NCBI GenBank assembly: GCA_041395625.1
Contig: JAWLAE010000007.1
Span: 1 to 64,000 of the forward strand
Length of the DNA stretch: 64,000 nt
Origin: CADEED01 sp041395625
GTDB lineage: Bacteria; Pseudomonadota; Gammaproteobacteria; Steroidobacterales; Steroidobacteraceae
Direction of reading: 5' to 3'
Shown here piece after piece: positions 27,720 through 37,044 of this stretch. Under the pieces are notes generated by a model. It had not been told where the DNA came from and searched no databases. It was given only the letters and a program-made list of their open reading frames with translations. The translations under genes and the position numbers were made by a program. How positions within the stretch are numbered: position 1 is the stretch's first letter; every line of letters begins with the position of its first letter.

Positions 27720-28385
27720 ATGAGCGTATTGGAAGATCTTCGCGCCCTCGACCCGAATGACCCAGGTCGCTGGCCCCTGCCAGTGCGCGCCGGTGTGGTC
27801 GCCGTTGCGTTCGTCTTGGTGCTCGCTCTGCTGTTCTGGTTCCTCGTTTGGGAAAAACAGAAGCCGATTCTGGATCAGCGCGTCCAGGAAGAGCAGACGC
27901 TGCGCGGCGAATTCCAGACCAAGCATTCCAAGGCCGCCAATCTCGCCATCTACGAACAGCAATTGGCCGATATCGGCCGCTCGTTCGGCGCACTGCTGCG
28001 CCAGTTGCCGGGCAAGACCGAGGTGCCCAGCCTGCTGGTAGACATCTCGCAGGTCGGCGTCGCGTCGGGACTGCAGGAAAAGCTTTTTCAGCCCGCGCCG
28101 GAAATCAAGAAGGATTTCTACGCGGAGTTGCCCATCAAGATCCGTTTGACGGGCAGTTACCACCAGTTCGGTGAGTTCGTGAGCGGCATCGCGGCGCTGC
28201 CACGTATCGTCACGCTGCACGACATCGCGATCAAGGCCGCCGAGAAGGACTCGTTCGATCAGTTGACGCTCGATCTCACCGGCAAGACCTATCGCTACCT
28301 GGATGAAGAAGAGATCGCGGCTGCCGAAGCAGAAAAACGCAAGGCAGACCAGGCCAATCGCGCCGTCAATGGCGGCACAGAGTAA
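27720..28385 (+). CDS. pilO: Type IV pilus alignment protein PilO
   Basis: Partner of PilN in the periplasmic heterodimer that connects the cytoplasmic motor with PilP/PilQ. It is 221 residues with one membrane helix (AGVVAVAFVLVLALLFWFLV, about 24-43). A coiled coil and a globular domain follow (YHQFGEFVSGIAALPRIVTL is typical). The C-terminus is charged (EEEIAAAEAEKRKADQANR). Confidence 0.95.
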   Translation: MSVLEDLRALDPNDPGRWPLPVRAGVVAVAFVLVLALLFWFLVWEKQKPILDQRVQEEQTLRGEFQTKHSKAANLAIYEQQLADIGRSFGALLRQLPGKTEVPSLLVDISQVGVASGLQEKLFQPAPEIKKDFYAELPIKIRLTGSYHQFGEFVSGIAALPRIVTLHDIAIKAAEKDSFDQLTLDLTGKTYRYLDEEEIAAAEAEKRKADQANRAVNGGTE

Positions 28386-28405
28386 GTACGGGCAGGGACA
28401 CAAGC

Positions 28406-28942
28406 ATGATCAGGGCAGGAAATCCCAACGGCTCGCGCGCGCGTTTGCTGATTCTGGCAACCGCAGTGCTGACGCTGACGGCATGCTCGAGCAAGAACGA
28501 TGAGCTCGAACGTTTCATTACCGATACCAGGCAGCAGCCGGGTGGCCGAGTCGAGCCATTGCCGGAAGTGAAGCCATACGAGTCCTTTGCATACTCCGCT
28601 TCGCCCATGCGTTCGCCGTTTCAGCCGGGAGGCTCTGCGCAGGGGCCCACGGGTTCGCCGCAGTTGCGGCCCGATCAGCGGCGCAACCGTGAATTCCTCG
28701 AGCAATTCTCGCTCGACACATTGAGGATGGTCGGCACGCTGAAGATCGATTCCCGCACGTTTGGTCTGGTGCAGACCAAGGACGGGCTCGTGCATCGCGT
28801 GCAACCTGGCAATTACATGGGTCAGAGCGACGGCAAGGTCGTCGAAGTAACGCCCTCCAAGATTAGCGTCGTGGAAATTACTCCGGATGGTCTCGGCGGG
28901 TATATGGAACGCCCCGCCGCGCTCGCCCTGAATACACGATGA
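28406..28942 (+). CDS. pilP: Type IV pilus lipoprotein PilP
   Basis: Periplasmic lipoprotein that binds PilN/PilO and the secretin PilQ. It is 178 residues. The signal peptide ends in the lipobox LTAC (lipidated Cys about 27). A flexible segment with the expected SPMRSPFQPG is followed by the beta-sandwich domain (LRMVGTLKIDSRTFGLVQTK, VHRVQPGNYMGQSDGKV). The stop overlaps a possible pilQ start by 4 nt (ATGA). Confidence 0.95.
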   Translation: MIRAGNPNGSRARLLILATAVLTLTACSSKNDELERFITDTRQQPGGRVEPLPEVKPYESFAYSASPMRSPFQPGGSAQGPTGSPQLRPDQRRNREFLEQFSLDTLRMVGTLKIDSRTFGLVQTKDGLVHRVQPGNYMGQSDGKVVEVTPSKISVVEITPDGLGGYMERPAALALNTR

Positions 28943-28965
28943 TCCGCGACAGGGAGATGGATCGA

Positions 28966-31137
28966 ATGAAGCACAACAACGCCCGCCAACTGGTTACCGC
29001 CACGCTGCTGTGGTTGGTAGCCGGTATCGTCGGTTTGACAACCGCGACTGTGGCCAGCGCCCAGGCTGCTCCCAATACACTCGAGGCCATCGACGTGCAG
29101 ACGCTGCCAGGTCAGCAGCTGCAGATCACGATGAAGCTGTCGGGACCGGCACCAGAGCCCCTGTCGTTCACAATCGACAATCCAGCACGGATATCCTTCG
29201 ACCTGCCGAACACCGCGCTCGCGCTGCCGTCGCGCCGGATCGACGTGCGTTCGGCGGGCCTCGATACGATACTCGCTGCCGAAGCAGCGGGCCGCACGCG
29301 CCTCGTCATGAACCTCGACCGGCTCGTGCCCTACGAGACACGCGTCGCGGGCGATACCATCGTCGTGACGCTCGGTGCCGCTGCCGCGCAGGCGCAGCAA
29401 GCAGCCGCTGCGGCTGCTCGTGCGCCGACTTCCTCGCCAAGCGCCGTGCCCAGCGGCCCGCGCGCCATCCGCTCGATCGACTTTCGTCGCGGCAATGACG
29501 GCGCCGGGCGCGTCGTCGTCCGTCTGTCCGATCCGCGCACGCCGATCAGCCTGAAGCAGCTCGGCAATCAGATCGTGGTCGATTTCTCAGGCGCCGATGT
29601 GCCGCGCAACCTGATGCGCCGCTACGACGCCGTCGATTTCGCCACGCCGGTCACCAACTTCGACGTCTCGCGTGTCGGCGAAGGCGCCCGCATCGCCATC
29701 AACGCCACCGGCGATTACGAGCAGCTCGCTTACCAGTCGGACGATCAGTACGTCGTCGAGATCCAGCCGCGCCGCAAGGCGGCCGAGCAGGCCGACGTCA
29801 AGCGTGTGTACACCGGTGAGCGACTGACGCTCAATTTCCAGGACATCGAAACGCGCGCCGTATTGCAGTTGTTGGCCGATGCCAGCGGCCAGAACATCGT
29901 CGTGTCGGACAGCGTGCAGGGCAGCGTGACACTGCGCCTGCAGAACGTGCCCTGGGATCAGGCGCTCGACATCGTGCTGCGCACCAAGGGTCTCGACAAG
30001 CGTCGCGACGACAACGTGATCATCATCGCGCCCGCAGACGAACTGGCGGCGCGGGAGAAATCGGAACTCGCCGCGAAGAAGGACATCCAGGAACTCGCGC
30101 CGCTGCGCTCCGAGTATCTGCAGGTCAACTACGCCAAGGCGGTCGATCTCGCCGATCTGATCAAGGCGCAGGGCGCGGGCGGCTCGCTGCTGTCATCGCG
30201 CGGCAGCGTCGCGGTCGATGAGCGTACCAATACACTGCTGCTGCAGGACACGGTCGACCGGCTCGCCGACATCCGCCGGCTCGTCGGCACGCTCGATATC
30301 CCGGTCCGCCAAGTGCTGATCGAGGCGCGCATCGTCATCGTCAACGACGACTTCTCGCGCGAATTGGGCGTACGCGCCGGCTTCACGGGCAGTCAGCGCA
30401 ATGGCAACGACGGCGTGTTCGTCACCTCGGGCAGCGCGGAATCGGTCGATACCAGTCTCAGTTCGGCGCTCGATAATCTGTCCGGTGGCGGCAGCACGCC
30501 CTATCCGCTCGAAGTGCCGGTGGGCGGTGTTGCCTCGAACCGCTACAACGTGAATCTACCGGTTTCGAATCCCGCCGGACGCCTCGCGTTCATGCTGCTG
30601 GGCTCCGATTATATCGTCGATCTCGAGCTGTCTGCGGCACAGGCCGAAGGCCGCGGCGAGATCATCTCCTCGCCGCGCGTCATCACCGCCAACCAGCGCG
30701 AGGCGTCGATCGAACAGGGTGTGGAAATCCCCTACCAGGAGGCCGCCTCCTCGGGCGCTACCACCATCCAGTTCAAGAAGGCGGTACTGGCGCTCAAGGT
30801 GACGCCGCAGATCACGCCCGACAATCGCATCATTCTCGATCTCAACGTCAAGAAGGATTCGGTCGGCCAGGTAGTCGTGAGCTCCGGCGGCGTCAACGTG
30901 CCCTCGATCGACACGCGTGAAATCAGCACTCAGGTGCTGGTGAACGACGGTCAGACCGTGGTGCTCGGCGGCATCCTCGAGACCGAGAAGCGCGATACGG
31001 AACAGAAGGTGCCCTACCTCGGCGACGTGCCGGTGCTGGGCCGCCTCTTCAAGACAACTCGCAAGACCAACAACAAGGATGAACTGCTGATCTTCGTTAC
31101 TCCGAAGATTCTCCGTGAAGGGGTCAGCGTGTACTGA
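28966..31137 (+). CDS. pilQ: Type IV pilus secretin PilQ
   Basis: Outer-membrane secretin channel through which the pilus passes. I chose the ATG at 28966 (MKHNNARQL) because AGGGAG lies 9 nt upstream and it gives a clean signal peptide ending near ATVASAQA; the frame is open from an ATG at 28939 that overlaps pilP. From 28966 the product is 723 residues. Two AMIN peptidoglycan-binding domains are suggested (LEAIDVQTLPGQQLQITMKL and SIDFRRGNDGAGRVVVRLSD). An STN/N0 domain (LTLNFQDIETRAVLQLLADA), an N1 domain and the secretin core (VLIEARIVIVNDDFSRELGV, VPYLGDVPVLGRLFKT) follow. Confidence 0.95.
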   Translation: MKHNNARQLVTATLLWLVAGIVGLTTATVASAQAAPNTLEAIDVQTLPGQQLQITMKLSGPAPEPLSFTIDNPARISFDLPNTALALPSRRIDVRSAGLDTILAAEAAGRTRLVMNLDRLVPYETRVAGDTIVVTLGAAAAQAQQAAAAAARAPTSSPSAVPSGPRAIRSIDFRRGNDGAGRVVVRLSDPRTPISLKQLGNQIVVDFSGADVPRNLMRRYDAVDFATPVTNFDVSRVGEGARIAINATGDYEQLAYQSDDQYVVEIQPRRKAAEQADVKRVYTGERLTLNFQDIETRAVLQLLADASGQNIVVSDSVQGSVTLRLQNVPWDQALDIVLRTKGLDKRRDDNVIIIAPADELAAREKSELAAKKDIQELAPLRSEYLQVNYAKAVDLADLIKAQGAGGSLLSSRGSVAVDERTNTLLLQDTVDRLADIRRLVGTLDIPVRQVLIEARIVIVNDDFSRELGVRAGFTGSQRNGNDGVFVTSGSAESVDTSLSSALDNLSGGGSTPYPLEVPVGGVASNRYNVNLPVSNPAGRLAFMLLGSDYIVDLELSAAQAEGRGEIISSPRVITANQREASIEQGVEIPYQEAASSGATTIQFKKAVLALKVTPQITPDNRIILDLNVKKDSVGQVVVSSGGVNVPSIDTREISTQVLVNDGQTVVLGGILETEKRDTEQKVPYLGDVPVLGRLFKTTRKTNNKDELLIFVTPKILREGVSVY

Positions 31138-31182
31138 CGGGAGAGGGACCCGCACAGCACGTCAGTTATCAGGTGAATACAC

Positions 31183-33204
31183 ATGCGTAAGATTTTTGCA
31201 GTAGTTTTGTCCGCGGCCTGGCTGCTCGCCTCTTGTGGCGGCAGCGGTACGGAAGACGCGTTCCGCGAGGGTGGTGGGCTGCCGCCCGGAAGCGGTGGCA
31301 CGGCCACCGCTACCCAGATATCGATCGCATCCGACGCAACAACCATACCCAGCGACGGGTCGAGCGCGGCGACGATTACAGCGTACGCGCGCGACGCTTC
31401 CAATGTGCTCGTGCCTGGCGTCGCCATAAGGTTTTCGGCGAACTCTGGTGGTATAACTCCGGCGCAGGCAGTTACAAATGCGGCTGGCGAGGCCACAGCC
31501 ACCTTGAATACCGCCGGCGACACGACTCCGCGCACCATTGTCGTGACCGCCGCCAGTGGCACCCTAACAGCTACGGCAAATGTGATGGTAACGTCAGGCG
31601 GCACCGGTGCTCCTACGGTGTCCATTGGCAGCGGGACAGGTGCGGCGTTCCAGTCTGGCATCATCGGTATCGCCAACAACATGTTGTCCGCTGGCGGCAG
31701 TACCAGCCTGACGGCGGTTTTGCAGCAGTCGGACGGCACGCTCTATCAGCAGGCGGCGAATGTCTCTTTCAGTTCGCCGTGCGCAGCGTCCGGCAGAGCG
31801 ACCATTCAGTCGCCCGTTACGACTTCCACTGGCATCGCGTCCACTACATACGTAGCGACTGGCTGCAGTGGCAGCGACGTGATCTCAGCTAGTGCGACAA
31901 TCGGCGGTATACAGTTGTCAGCCAGTGGCAGTGTAACTGTCGCGACGGCAGCGATTGGTTCGATCGAGTTCGTATCAGCGACGCCGACGAACGTGGCCCT
32001 ACGAGGCACGGGAGCACCGGGCCGGAGCGAAACGTCGACGGTTGTCTTCCGGGTGCTCGATTCCTCGGGTGGCCCACGGGCTGATGCCGATGTCGATTTT
32101 TCGCTCAATACGACTGTAGGTGGAATTGCGCTAAATCCAACCACGGCGCGCAGCGACGCAAATGGCCGGGTGCAGACCGTGGTCCAGGCGGGCGACTCGG
32201 CAACTACCGTGCGCGTTACGGCGCGCGTGCTCAATACGACCCCGGCAATTTCTACGCAATCCAGCCAGCTCACGATCACCACGGGCGTGCCTGACGACGA
32301 CAGCTTGTCGTTGGCGGTGGCTTGCCCCAACGTCGAGGCGCTCAGCTACGACGGCGTACCAGTGACCGTGACAGCACGGCTTGCGGATCGCTTCAACAAC
32401 CCGGTTCCAGACGGAACTGCGGTTACATTCAACACGGAAGGCGGCCGGATCGGTGGTCAGTGTACGACGGCAACAACACCTACCGAAGGCGGAGTCTGCG
32501 CCGTAACCTGGACCAGCTCGGCACCGCGTCCGTCCAATGGGCGCGTGACTCTGATTGCAACGGCGATCGGTGAAGAGACGTTTACCGATGCCAACGGCAA
32601 CGGTGCATTCGACAACGGTGAGACCTTTATCGATCGAGCCGAGCGTTTCCGTGACGACAACGAAAACGGCGTTTACGATTCGGGCGAATATTTCTACGAC
32701 TTCAATACCAATGGTATTCGTGACCCCGCCGACGGCTTGTTCAACGGGCTGTTATGTCGCGATACGACGGGGCGTTGCAATTCGAGTGCGTCAACTTCAG
32801 GCATTGCAGGCGCGAACTTGATCATCATGTCGGGTAGCAACCCGGTCGTGACGCGGGTCAACCCAGCTGCCGGCGGCACGGATCCGATAACGATGAGCGT
32901 CAACGGCAGTATTATCGTGCAGTTCTACGTGCGCGATGTGAACGACAATTCCATGCCTGCCAATACTGACGTTGCGCTGTCTGCCTCAGGTGCGGGATTG
33001 CAGGTTGGTCAGCCGAGCAGTTTCAAGGTGCCGTGTTCCTTCTCGAACGGTCCCTCTAGTTCGACACTGTATTCGTTCAGCCTGACTGCCGGTGGTACGC
33101 CGGGATCGGGCATCGCGACGCTCAGCGTCAAGACCGCCGGTGTTCAGGCCGCTGGTGTCGGATCCCTTGAGACGATCTTTCAGATTCCCGTGACAGTGCA
33201 ATAG
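31183..33204 (+). CDS. Large Ig-like (Big_1-type) lipoprotein with calcium-type loops
   Basis: 673 residues with a lipoprotein signal (AAWLLASCGGSG, lipidated Cys about 18). Two or more invasin/intimin-like Ig repeats are visible. They begin with ATQISIASDATTIPSDGSSA and recur in forms such as VPVTVTARLADRFNNPVPDG, each with the PVxGxxVxF and NAAGxAT pattern. At about 469-520 three DxNxNGxxD loops lie in tandem (DANGNGAFDNGE, DDNENGVYDSGE, DFNTNGIRD), resembling dockerin/EF-hand calcium sites. It lies 45 nt after pilQ and before the terminator that precedes aroK, a place where pilQ is normally followed directly by aroK. Codon use looks more AT-rich than in its neighbours. A pilus- or surface-associated adhesin role is inference. 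Confidence 0.85.
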   Translation: MRKIFAVVLSAAWLLASCGGSGTEDAFREGGGLPPGSGGTATATQISIASDATTIPSDGSSAATITAYARDASNVLVPGVAIRFSANSGGITPAQAVTNAAGEATATLNTAGDTTPRTIVVTAASGTLTATANVMVTSGGTGAPTVSIGSGTGAAFQSGIIGIANNMLSAGGSTSLTAVLQQSDGTLYQQAANVSFSSPCAASGRATIQSPVTTSTGIASTTYVATGCSGSDVISASATIGGIQLSASGSVTVATAAIGSIEFVSATPTNVALRGTGAPGRSETSTVVFRVLDSSGGPRADADVDFSLNTTVGGIALNPTTARSDANGRVQTVVQAGDSATTVRVTARVLNTTPAISTQSSQLTITTGVPDDDSLSLAVACPNVEALSYDGVPVTVTARLADRFNNPVPDGTAVTFNTEGGRIGGQCTTATTPTEGGVCAVTWTSSAPRPSNGRVTLIATAIGEETFTDANGNGAFDNGETFIDRAERFRDDNENGVYDSGEYFYDFNTNGIRDPADGLFNGLLCRDTTGRCNSSASTSGIAGANLIIMSGSNPVVTRVNPAAGGTDPITMSVNGSIIVQFYVRDVNDNSMPANTDVALSASGAGLQVGQPSSFKVPCSFSNGPSSSTLYSFSLTAGGTPGSGIATLSVKTAGVQAAGVGSLETIFQIPVTVQ

Positions 33205-33228
33205 GCCAACGGGTAATTTCGCGAATTC

Positions 33229-33256
33229 GCGGCCGCCTTCGGGCGGCCGCCCTTTT
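33229..33256 (+). terminator. Rho-independent terminator with UUCG loop
   Basis: A perfect 9-bp stem GCGGCCGCC/GGCGGCCGC closes on a TTCG tetraloop (33229-33250) and is followed by CC and six T (33251-33258). It should end the pil operon transcript after the Ig-like gene and separate it from aroK. Confidence 0.85.
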
Positions 33257-33321
33257 TTGGGCGGCCGTAGTTGCGCGGGTGGCCTTTTTCTTTCCGCGCC
33301 AGTTGTTTGTATGCTGCGCTG

Positions 33322-33855
33322 ATGGCCAGCGTAGCGAACAAGGTATTCCTGATCGGCCCGATGGGCTCGGGCAAGTCGGCCGTCGGCAAGTATCTGGCGC
33401 GCTCGCTGCGCTTCCCGTTCGTCGACAGTGACGCCGAGATCGAGGCGCGCACGGGCGTCGACATTCCGTTCATTTTCGAGCGCGAGGGCGAAGCGGGCTT
33501 CCGCCAGCGCGAGCGCGAGGTGCTGGACGAATTGACGCAGCGCATGCCCATCGTGCTGGCCACTGGCGGCGGTGCTGTGCTGTTTCCGGAGAATCGCCAG
33601 GCGCTGCGTGAGCGAGGTTTCGTGGTCTATCTCGAAACCGCCGTGGAACAGCAGGCGGAGCGCGTGCGGCAAAGCCGCAATCGGCCGCTGCTGCACTCGG
33701 TCGATGCAACCACCCGCCTGCAGGACTTGATGACGGTCCGCGCACCGCTGTACGAGGCACTAGCCGATCTCAAAGTGAGCACCGATCGCCAGCGAGTGCA
33801 AGCCGTCGCAGCCGAAATCCGGGCCGCGCTCAAGAGCCTGCCGGCGCCAGACTAG
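33322..33855 (+). CDS. aroK: Shikimate kinase
   Basis: Phosphorylates shikimate in aromatic amino-acid synthesis. The ATG at 33322 gives MASVANKVFLIGPMGSGKSA with the P-loop GPMGSGKS near residues 10-17. Substrate-binding residues appear in FVDSDAEIEARTG, REGEAGFRQRE and VLATGGGAVL. The product is 177 residues. Lid residues are in RQSRNRPLL. It is followed by aroB, the usual pair, but here 131 nt apart with a TATACT -10-like element at 33947-33952 that may serve aroB. Confidence 0.96.
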   Translation: MASVANKVFLIGPMGSGKSAVGKYLARSLRFPFVDSDAEIEARTGVDIPFIFEREGEAGFRQREREVLDELTQRMPIVLATGGGAVLFPENRQALRERGFVVYLETAVEQQAERVRQSRNRPLLHSVDATTRLQDLMTVRAPLYEALADLKVSTDRQRVQAVAAEIRAALKSLPAPD

Positions 33856-33986
33856 CACCGGTGGCCTCGCGCCCAGGTGCGCATTTCTGCCCGGAAGTTC
33901 CCATTAGTCCGGTAGATCTCAGCGCGGCGACGGTGCGCACAACGCTTATACTTGGGGCATCCGTCCCATTCTGAATTGCTCCGCCC

Positions 33987-35063
33987 TTGCCGACGCTCAA
34001 CGTGAATCTGGCTGATCGCAGCTACCCGATCGTTATCGGTCGGGGTCTGCTGGCCGACGGCGGCACGCTCGAACGCGTCGTGCCGCAGCGCGACGTGCTG
34101 TTGATCAGCAACACCACCGTTGCACCGCTCTACGCGGTGCAGCTTGCCGCCGCGCTGGCGCCCCGCCGGGTCGTGCGTGTCGACCTGCCGGACGGTGAGC
34201 AGCACAAGACCCTCGCTACGGTGCAGCGTGTCCTCGATGTGCTCGTGGCCAATCGCTTCGGTCGCGATGCGCTGATCGTCGCGCTGGGCGGTGGCGTCGT
34301 GGGGGACACCGCAGGATTCACGGCGGCGTGCTATCAGCGCGGTATCGCTTTCCTGCAAGTGCCGACGACATTGCTGGCGCAAGTCGATTCGTCGGTTGGC
34401 GGCAAGACTGGCGTCAATCATCCGGGTGGCAAGAACCTGATCGGCGCATTCCATCAGCCCACTGCGGTGCTGGTGGATACGGCAACGCTGGCAACCCTGC
34501 CGGACCGCGAACTGCGGGCGGGGCTAGCCGAGGTGATCAAGTACGGCTTGATCCGGGATGCGGAATTCTTCGCCTGGCTCGAACGCAATCTCGACGCGTT
34601 GCTGGCGCGCGACGACGCGGCATTGGTGCACGCTATACAACGCTCCTGCGAGGCGAAAGCCCAGATCGTTGCACGTGATGAGCGCGAGCAAGGCGAGCGC
34701 GCCCTGCTCAATCTGGGCCACACCTTCGGTCACGCGATCGAGGCGGCTACTCACTATCAGAGCTGGCTGCATGGCGAAGCCGTGGCCGCCGGCATGTTGC
34801 TGGCCGCACGCATGTCCGCCCGGATGGGCTGGTGCCCGGCGCGGCAAGTGGAACGGCTGGCGGCATTGCTGCAGCGAGCCGGCCTGCCGACCGACATCGC
34901 GGCACTCGATCCTGTCGAGCTGCGGGCGCTGATGCAGATCGACAAGAAGGTAGCGGCGGGTCGCATCCGGTTGGTGCTGCTGCGCGACATCGGCGCTGCC
35001 ACGGTAACAGCTGACTATCCTGAGGCTGCGCTCGACGCGACGCTCGGCGCTGTACCTGCATGA
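33987..35063 (+). CDS. aroB: 3-dehydroquinate synthase
   Basis: Second enzyme of the shikimate pathway; NAD- and zinc-dependent. It is 358 residues. The start is TTG at 33987 giving MPTLNVNLADRSYPIVIG, which fits the family N-terminus. Conserved blocks are LPDGEQHKTL, ALGGGVVGDTAGFTAACYQR, QVDSSVGGKTGVNHPGGKN, the zinc ligands in ELRAGLAEVIKYGL and NLGHTFGHAIEA, and the later HGEAVAAGM. The stop overlaps the dgt start as ATGA. Confidence 0.97.
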   Translation: MPTLNVNLADRSYPIVIGRGLLADGGTLERVVPQRDVLLISNTTVAPLYAVQLAAALAPRRVVRVDLPDGEQHKTLATVQRVLDVLVANRFGRDALIVALGGGVVGDTAGFTAACYQRGIAFLQVPTTLLAQVDSSVGGKTGVNHPGGKNLIGAFHQPTAVLVDTATLATLPDRELRAGLAEVIKYGLIRDAEFFAWLERNLDALLARDDAALVHAIQRSCEAKAQIVARDEREQGERALLNLGHTFGHAIEAATHYQSWLHGEAVAAGMLLAARMSARMGWCPARQVERLAALLQRAGLPTDIAALDPVELRALMQIDKKVAAGRIRLVLLRDIGAATVTADYPEAALDATLGAVPA

Positions 35064-36229
35064 CGCGGCCGGTGGATGCCGGGCTCGCTCCCTACGCTGC
35101 AGATCCCGCTCACACACGCGGTCGTCGCCATGCGGAGCCGCCGCCCGAGTATCGCAGCGAATACCAGCGCGATCGCGATCGGATCGTCCATTGCAATGCT
35201 TTCCGGCGCCTCACTTACAAGACGCAGGTGTTCGTCAATCACGAGGGTGATCTCTATCGGACGCGCGTTACCCATTCCCTCGAGGTAGCGCAGATAGCGC
35301 GCACCGTCGCGCGGGCGCTCGAGCTCAATGAAACGCTCACCGAAGCGATTTGTCTGGCGCACGATCTCGGGCACACACCGTTCGGACATGCTGGGCAGGA
35401 TGCGCTGAACCTCTGCATGCGCGACTACGGTGGCTTCGAACACAACCTGCAATCGCTGCGGGTCGTCGATGAGCTCGAGGAGCGTTACGCCGAGTTCCAG
35501 GGGCTCAATCTCACCTTCGAGTGCCGCGAGGGCATCCTCAAGCACTGCTCACCGGCAAACGCCAAGTTGTTGGGCGAAGTCGGCCAGCGCTTCTTGCGGA
35601 ACGAACAGCCGGGCCTCGAGGCGCAGCTCGCCAATCTGGCGGATGCCATCGCTTACAACAACCATGATGTCGACGACGGCGTACGAGCCGGCCTGATCTC
35701 GGTGGCTGAGCTGCAGAGTGTGCGGTTGTTCCAGCGGTTCTACTCGGAGGTGATGCAGCGCTATCCGGACACCTCGCCGCGTCGGCAGTTGCACGAAACG
35801 ATTCGGCGGATGATCAACGCGCTGGTCGTCGATCTCGTGCAAACCAGCCGCGCGCAGATCGTGGCCGCCGACGTGCAACACATCGACGACGTGCGGCGCC
35901 AGCGGCAGCCGCTGATCAATCTGAGCGAATCGATGTACGCTCTGCATCTCGAGCTCAAGCGCTTTCTCAACCGCTCACTCTATCGACATGCGCAGGTGAG
36001 TGACATGACGCGGCGCGCCCGCTCGGTGGTCAGCGATTTGTTCGCGGCGCTGCTGGACGATGGCGCGCTCCTGCCAGCGGAGCACCGAGATGCCGCGGCG
36101 AGAGCGGCAGCGACTCACGGCATGGCTGGGCGGGCGCGAGTGGTGGCCGACTATGTAGCCGGCATGACCGATCGCTTCGCGTTCTTGGAGCATGCTCGCG
36201 TGACACAAGCGCGCTCGGCCGGGGCCTGA
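35060..36229 (+). CDS. dgt: dGTPase-like HD-domain triphosphohydrolase
   Basis: HD-superfamily enzyme that splits dNTPs to nucleoside and triphosphate. It is 389 residues. The metal-binding HD signature is intact: RTRVTHSLEVAQIART (first His) and CLAHDLGHTPFGHAGQDAL (HD and following His). GGFEHNLQSLRVV and ADAIAYNNHDVDDGVRAGL complete the site. The length and the N-terminal RRHAEPPPEYRSEYQRDRDR fit the shorter type 2 dGTPase-like proteins. It is translationally coupled to aroB. Confidence 0.93.
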   Translation: MTRPVDAGLAPYAADPAHTRGRRHAEPPPEYRSEYQRDRDRIVHCNAFRRLTYKTQVFVNHEGDLYRTRVTHSLEVAQIARTVARALELNETLTEAICLAHDLGHTPFGHAGQDALNLCMRDYGGFEHNLQSLRVVDELEERYAEFQGLNLTFECREGILKHCSPANAKLLGEVGQRFLRNEQPGLEAQLANLADAIAYNNHDVDDGVRAGLISVAELQSVRLFQRFYSEVMQRYPDTSPRRQLHETIRRMINALVVDLVQTSRAQIVAADVQHIDDVRRQRQPLINLSESMYALHLELKRFLNRSLYRHAQVSDMTRRARSVVSDLFAALLDDGALLPAEHRDAAARAAATHGMAGRARVVADYVAGMTDRFAFLEHARVTQARSAGA

Positions 36230-36243
36230 CTGGGTCTGCTGCA

Positions 36244-37044
36244 GTGGCAAAGTCTGTCCGAGCGCTCGAAGCGCAGCTCGACGCAGTCACCGGCGACGCT
36301 GTGCTGGAACTGGCGCGCCTGCTGGTATCAGCCGGCTATGGCTTCGGCGCCTTCGAGCAACACGCGAAGCGCGCCTTCGTCGTCGCGGCCAAGCAGGCGC
36401 TCGCCGCTCAGGGCGCACGGCGAATCAATCGCTCGATGATCGCGGCTGCCACGGGGCTGACGCGCGGCGAAGTGGCGCAGTTGCTGCGTCCGGCAATAAC
36501 TGCCGGGCGTTCCTCCCGGCTGGCGAGTCGGGCGGCGCGCCTGGTTCTGGCATGGCGGGCAGACGCGCGATTGAAGGGGCGCTCTCTGACGCTCGACCCG
36601 CCGAAGCGCGGCGCGCGTACCGCGCCGCCGTCGTTTCATGATCTGGTCAAACGCTACGGCGGCGACATCCCGCCGCGCGCGATGCAAGCGGAGCTGCTGC
36701 GCAGCGGGCTCGCCGAAAAGACCCGCGACGGCCGTCTGCGCTTGTCCAATGCCAATCGCGACAACCTGTTGCGAGCCGTGCAGGCGGTCGAGGCGACACT
36801 GCCGTGGTTGCGAGCCGTGGCGCCGCAAGTACTCGATCCGCATCCGGGCGTGCCCATCGCGGCGAACAGCACCGTCGCTACGCTGCCGTTCGCCAGCGCG
36901 CGCGAACTCTACGCTGCGCTCGATCGCATTCTCGACCGCACGAGTTCTTTGCTCGATGGTTTCGATCAGGCCAGTGGCCAGCCTCGGGCGCCGGGCGAAT
37001 TGTTGGTGGGCGTGGCCATTGCCGGTTCGCGCCCGCGCCGCTGA
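36244..37044 (+). CDS. DUF6502-like protein of unknown function
   Basis: 266 residues, soluble, GTG start, 14 nt after dgt. An N-terminal helical segment (LARLLVSAGYGFGAFEQHAKRA) is followed by a winged-helix-like stretch (NRSMIAAATGLTRGEVAQLLR, about 60-80). Another such segment appears around 133-165 (ELLRSGLAEKTRDGRLRLSN). The pattern of a GYGF/aFeqh N-terminus plus HTH recalls the DUF6502 family; I am not certain of the name. A DNA- or RNA-binding role is inference. It ends inside a hairpin shared with fadD. Confidence 0.7.
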   Translation: MAKSVRALEAQLDAVTGDAVLELARLLVSAGYGFGAFEQHAKRAFVVAAKQALAAQGARRINRSMIAAATGLTRGEVAQLLRPAITAGRSSRLASRAARLVLAWRADARLKGRSLTLDPPKRGARTAPPSFHDLVKRYGGDIPPRAMQAELLRSGLAEKTRDGRLRLSNANRDNLLRAVQAVEATLPWLRAVAPQVLDPHPGVPIAANSTVATLPFASARELYAALDRILDRTSSLLDGFDQASGQPRAPGELLVGVAIAGSRPRR

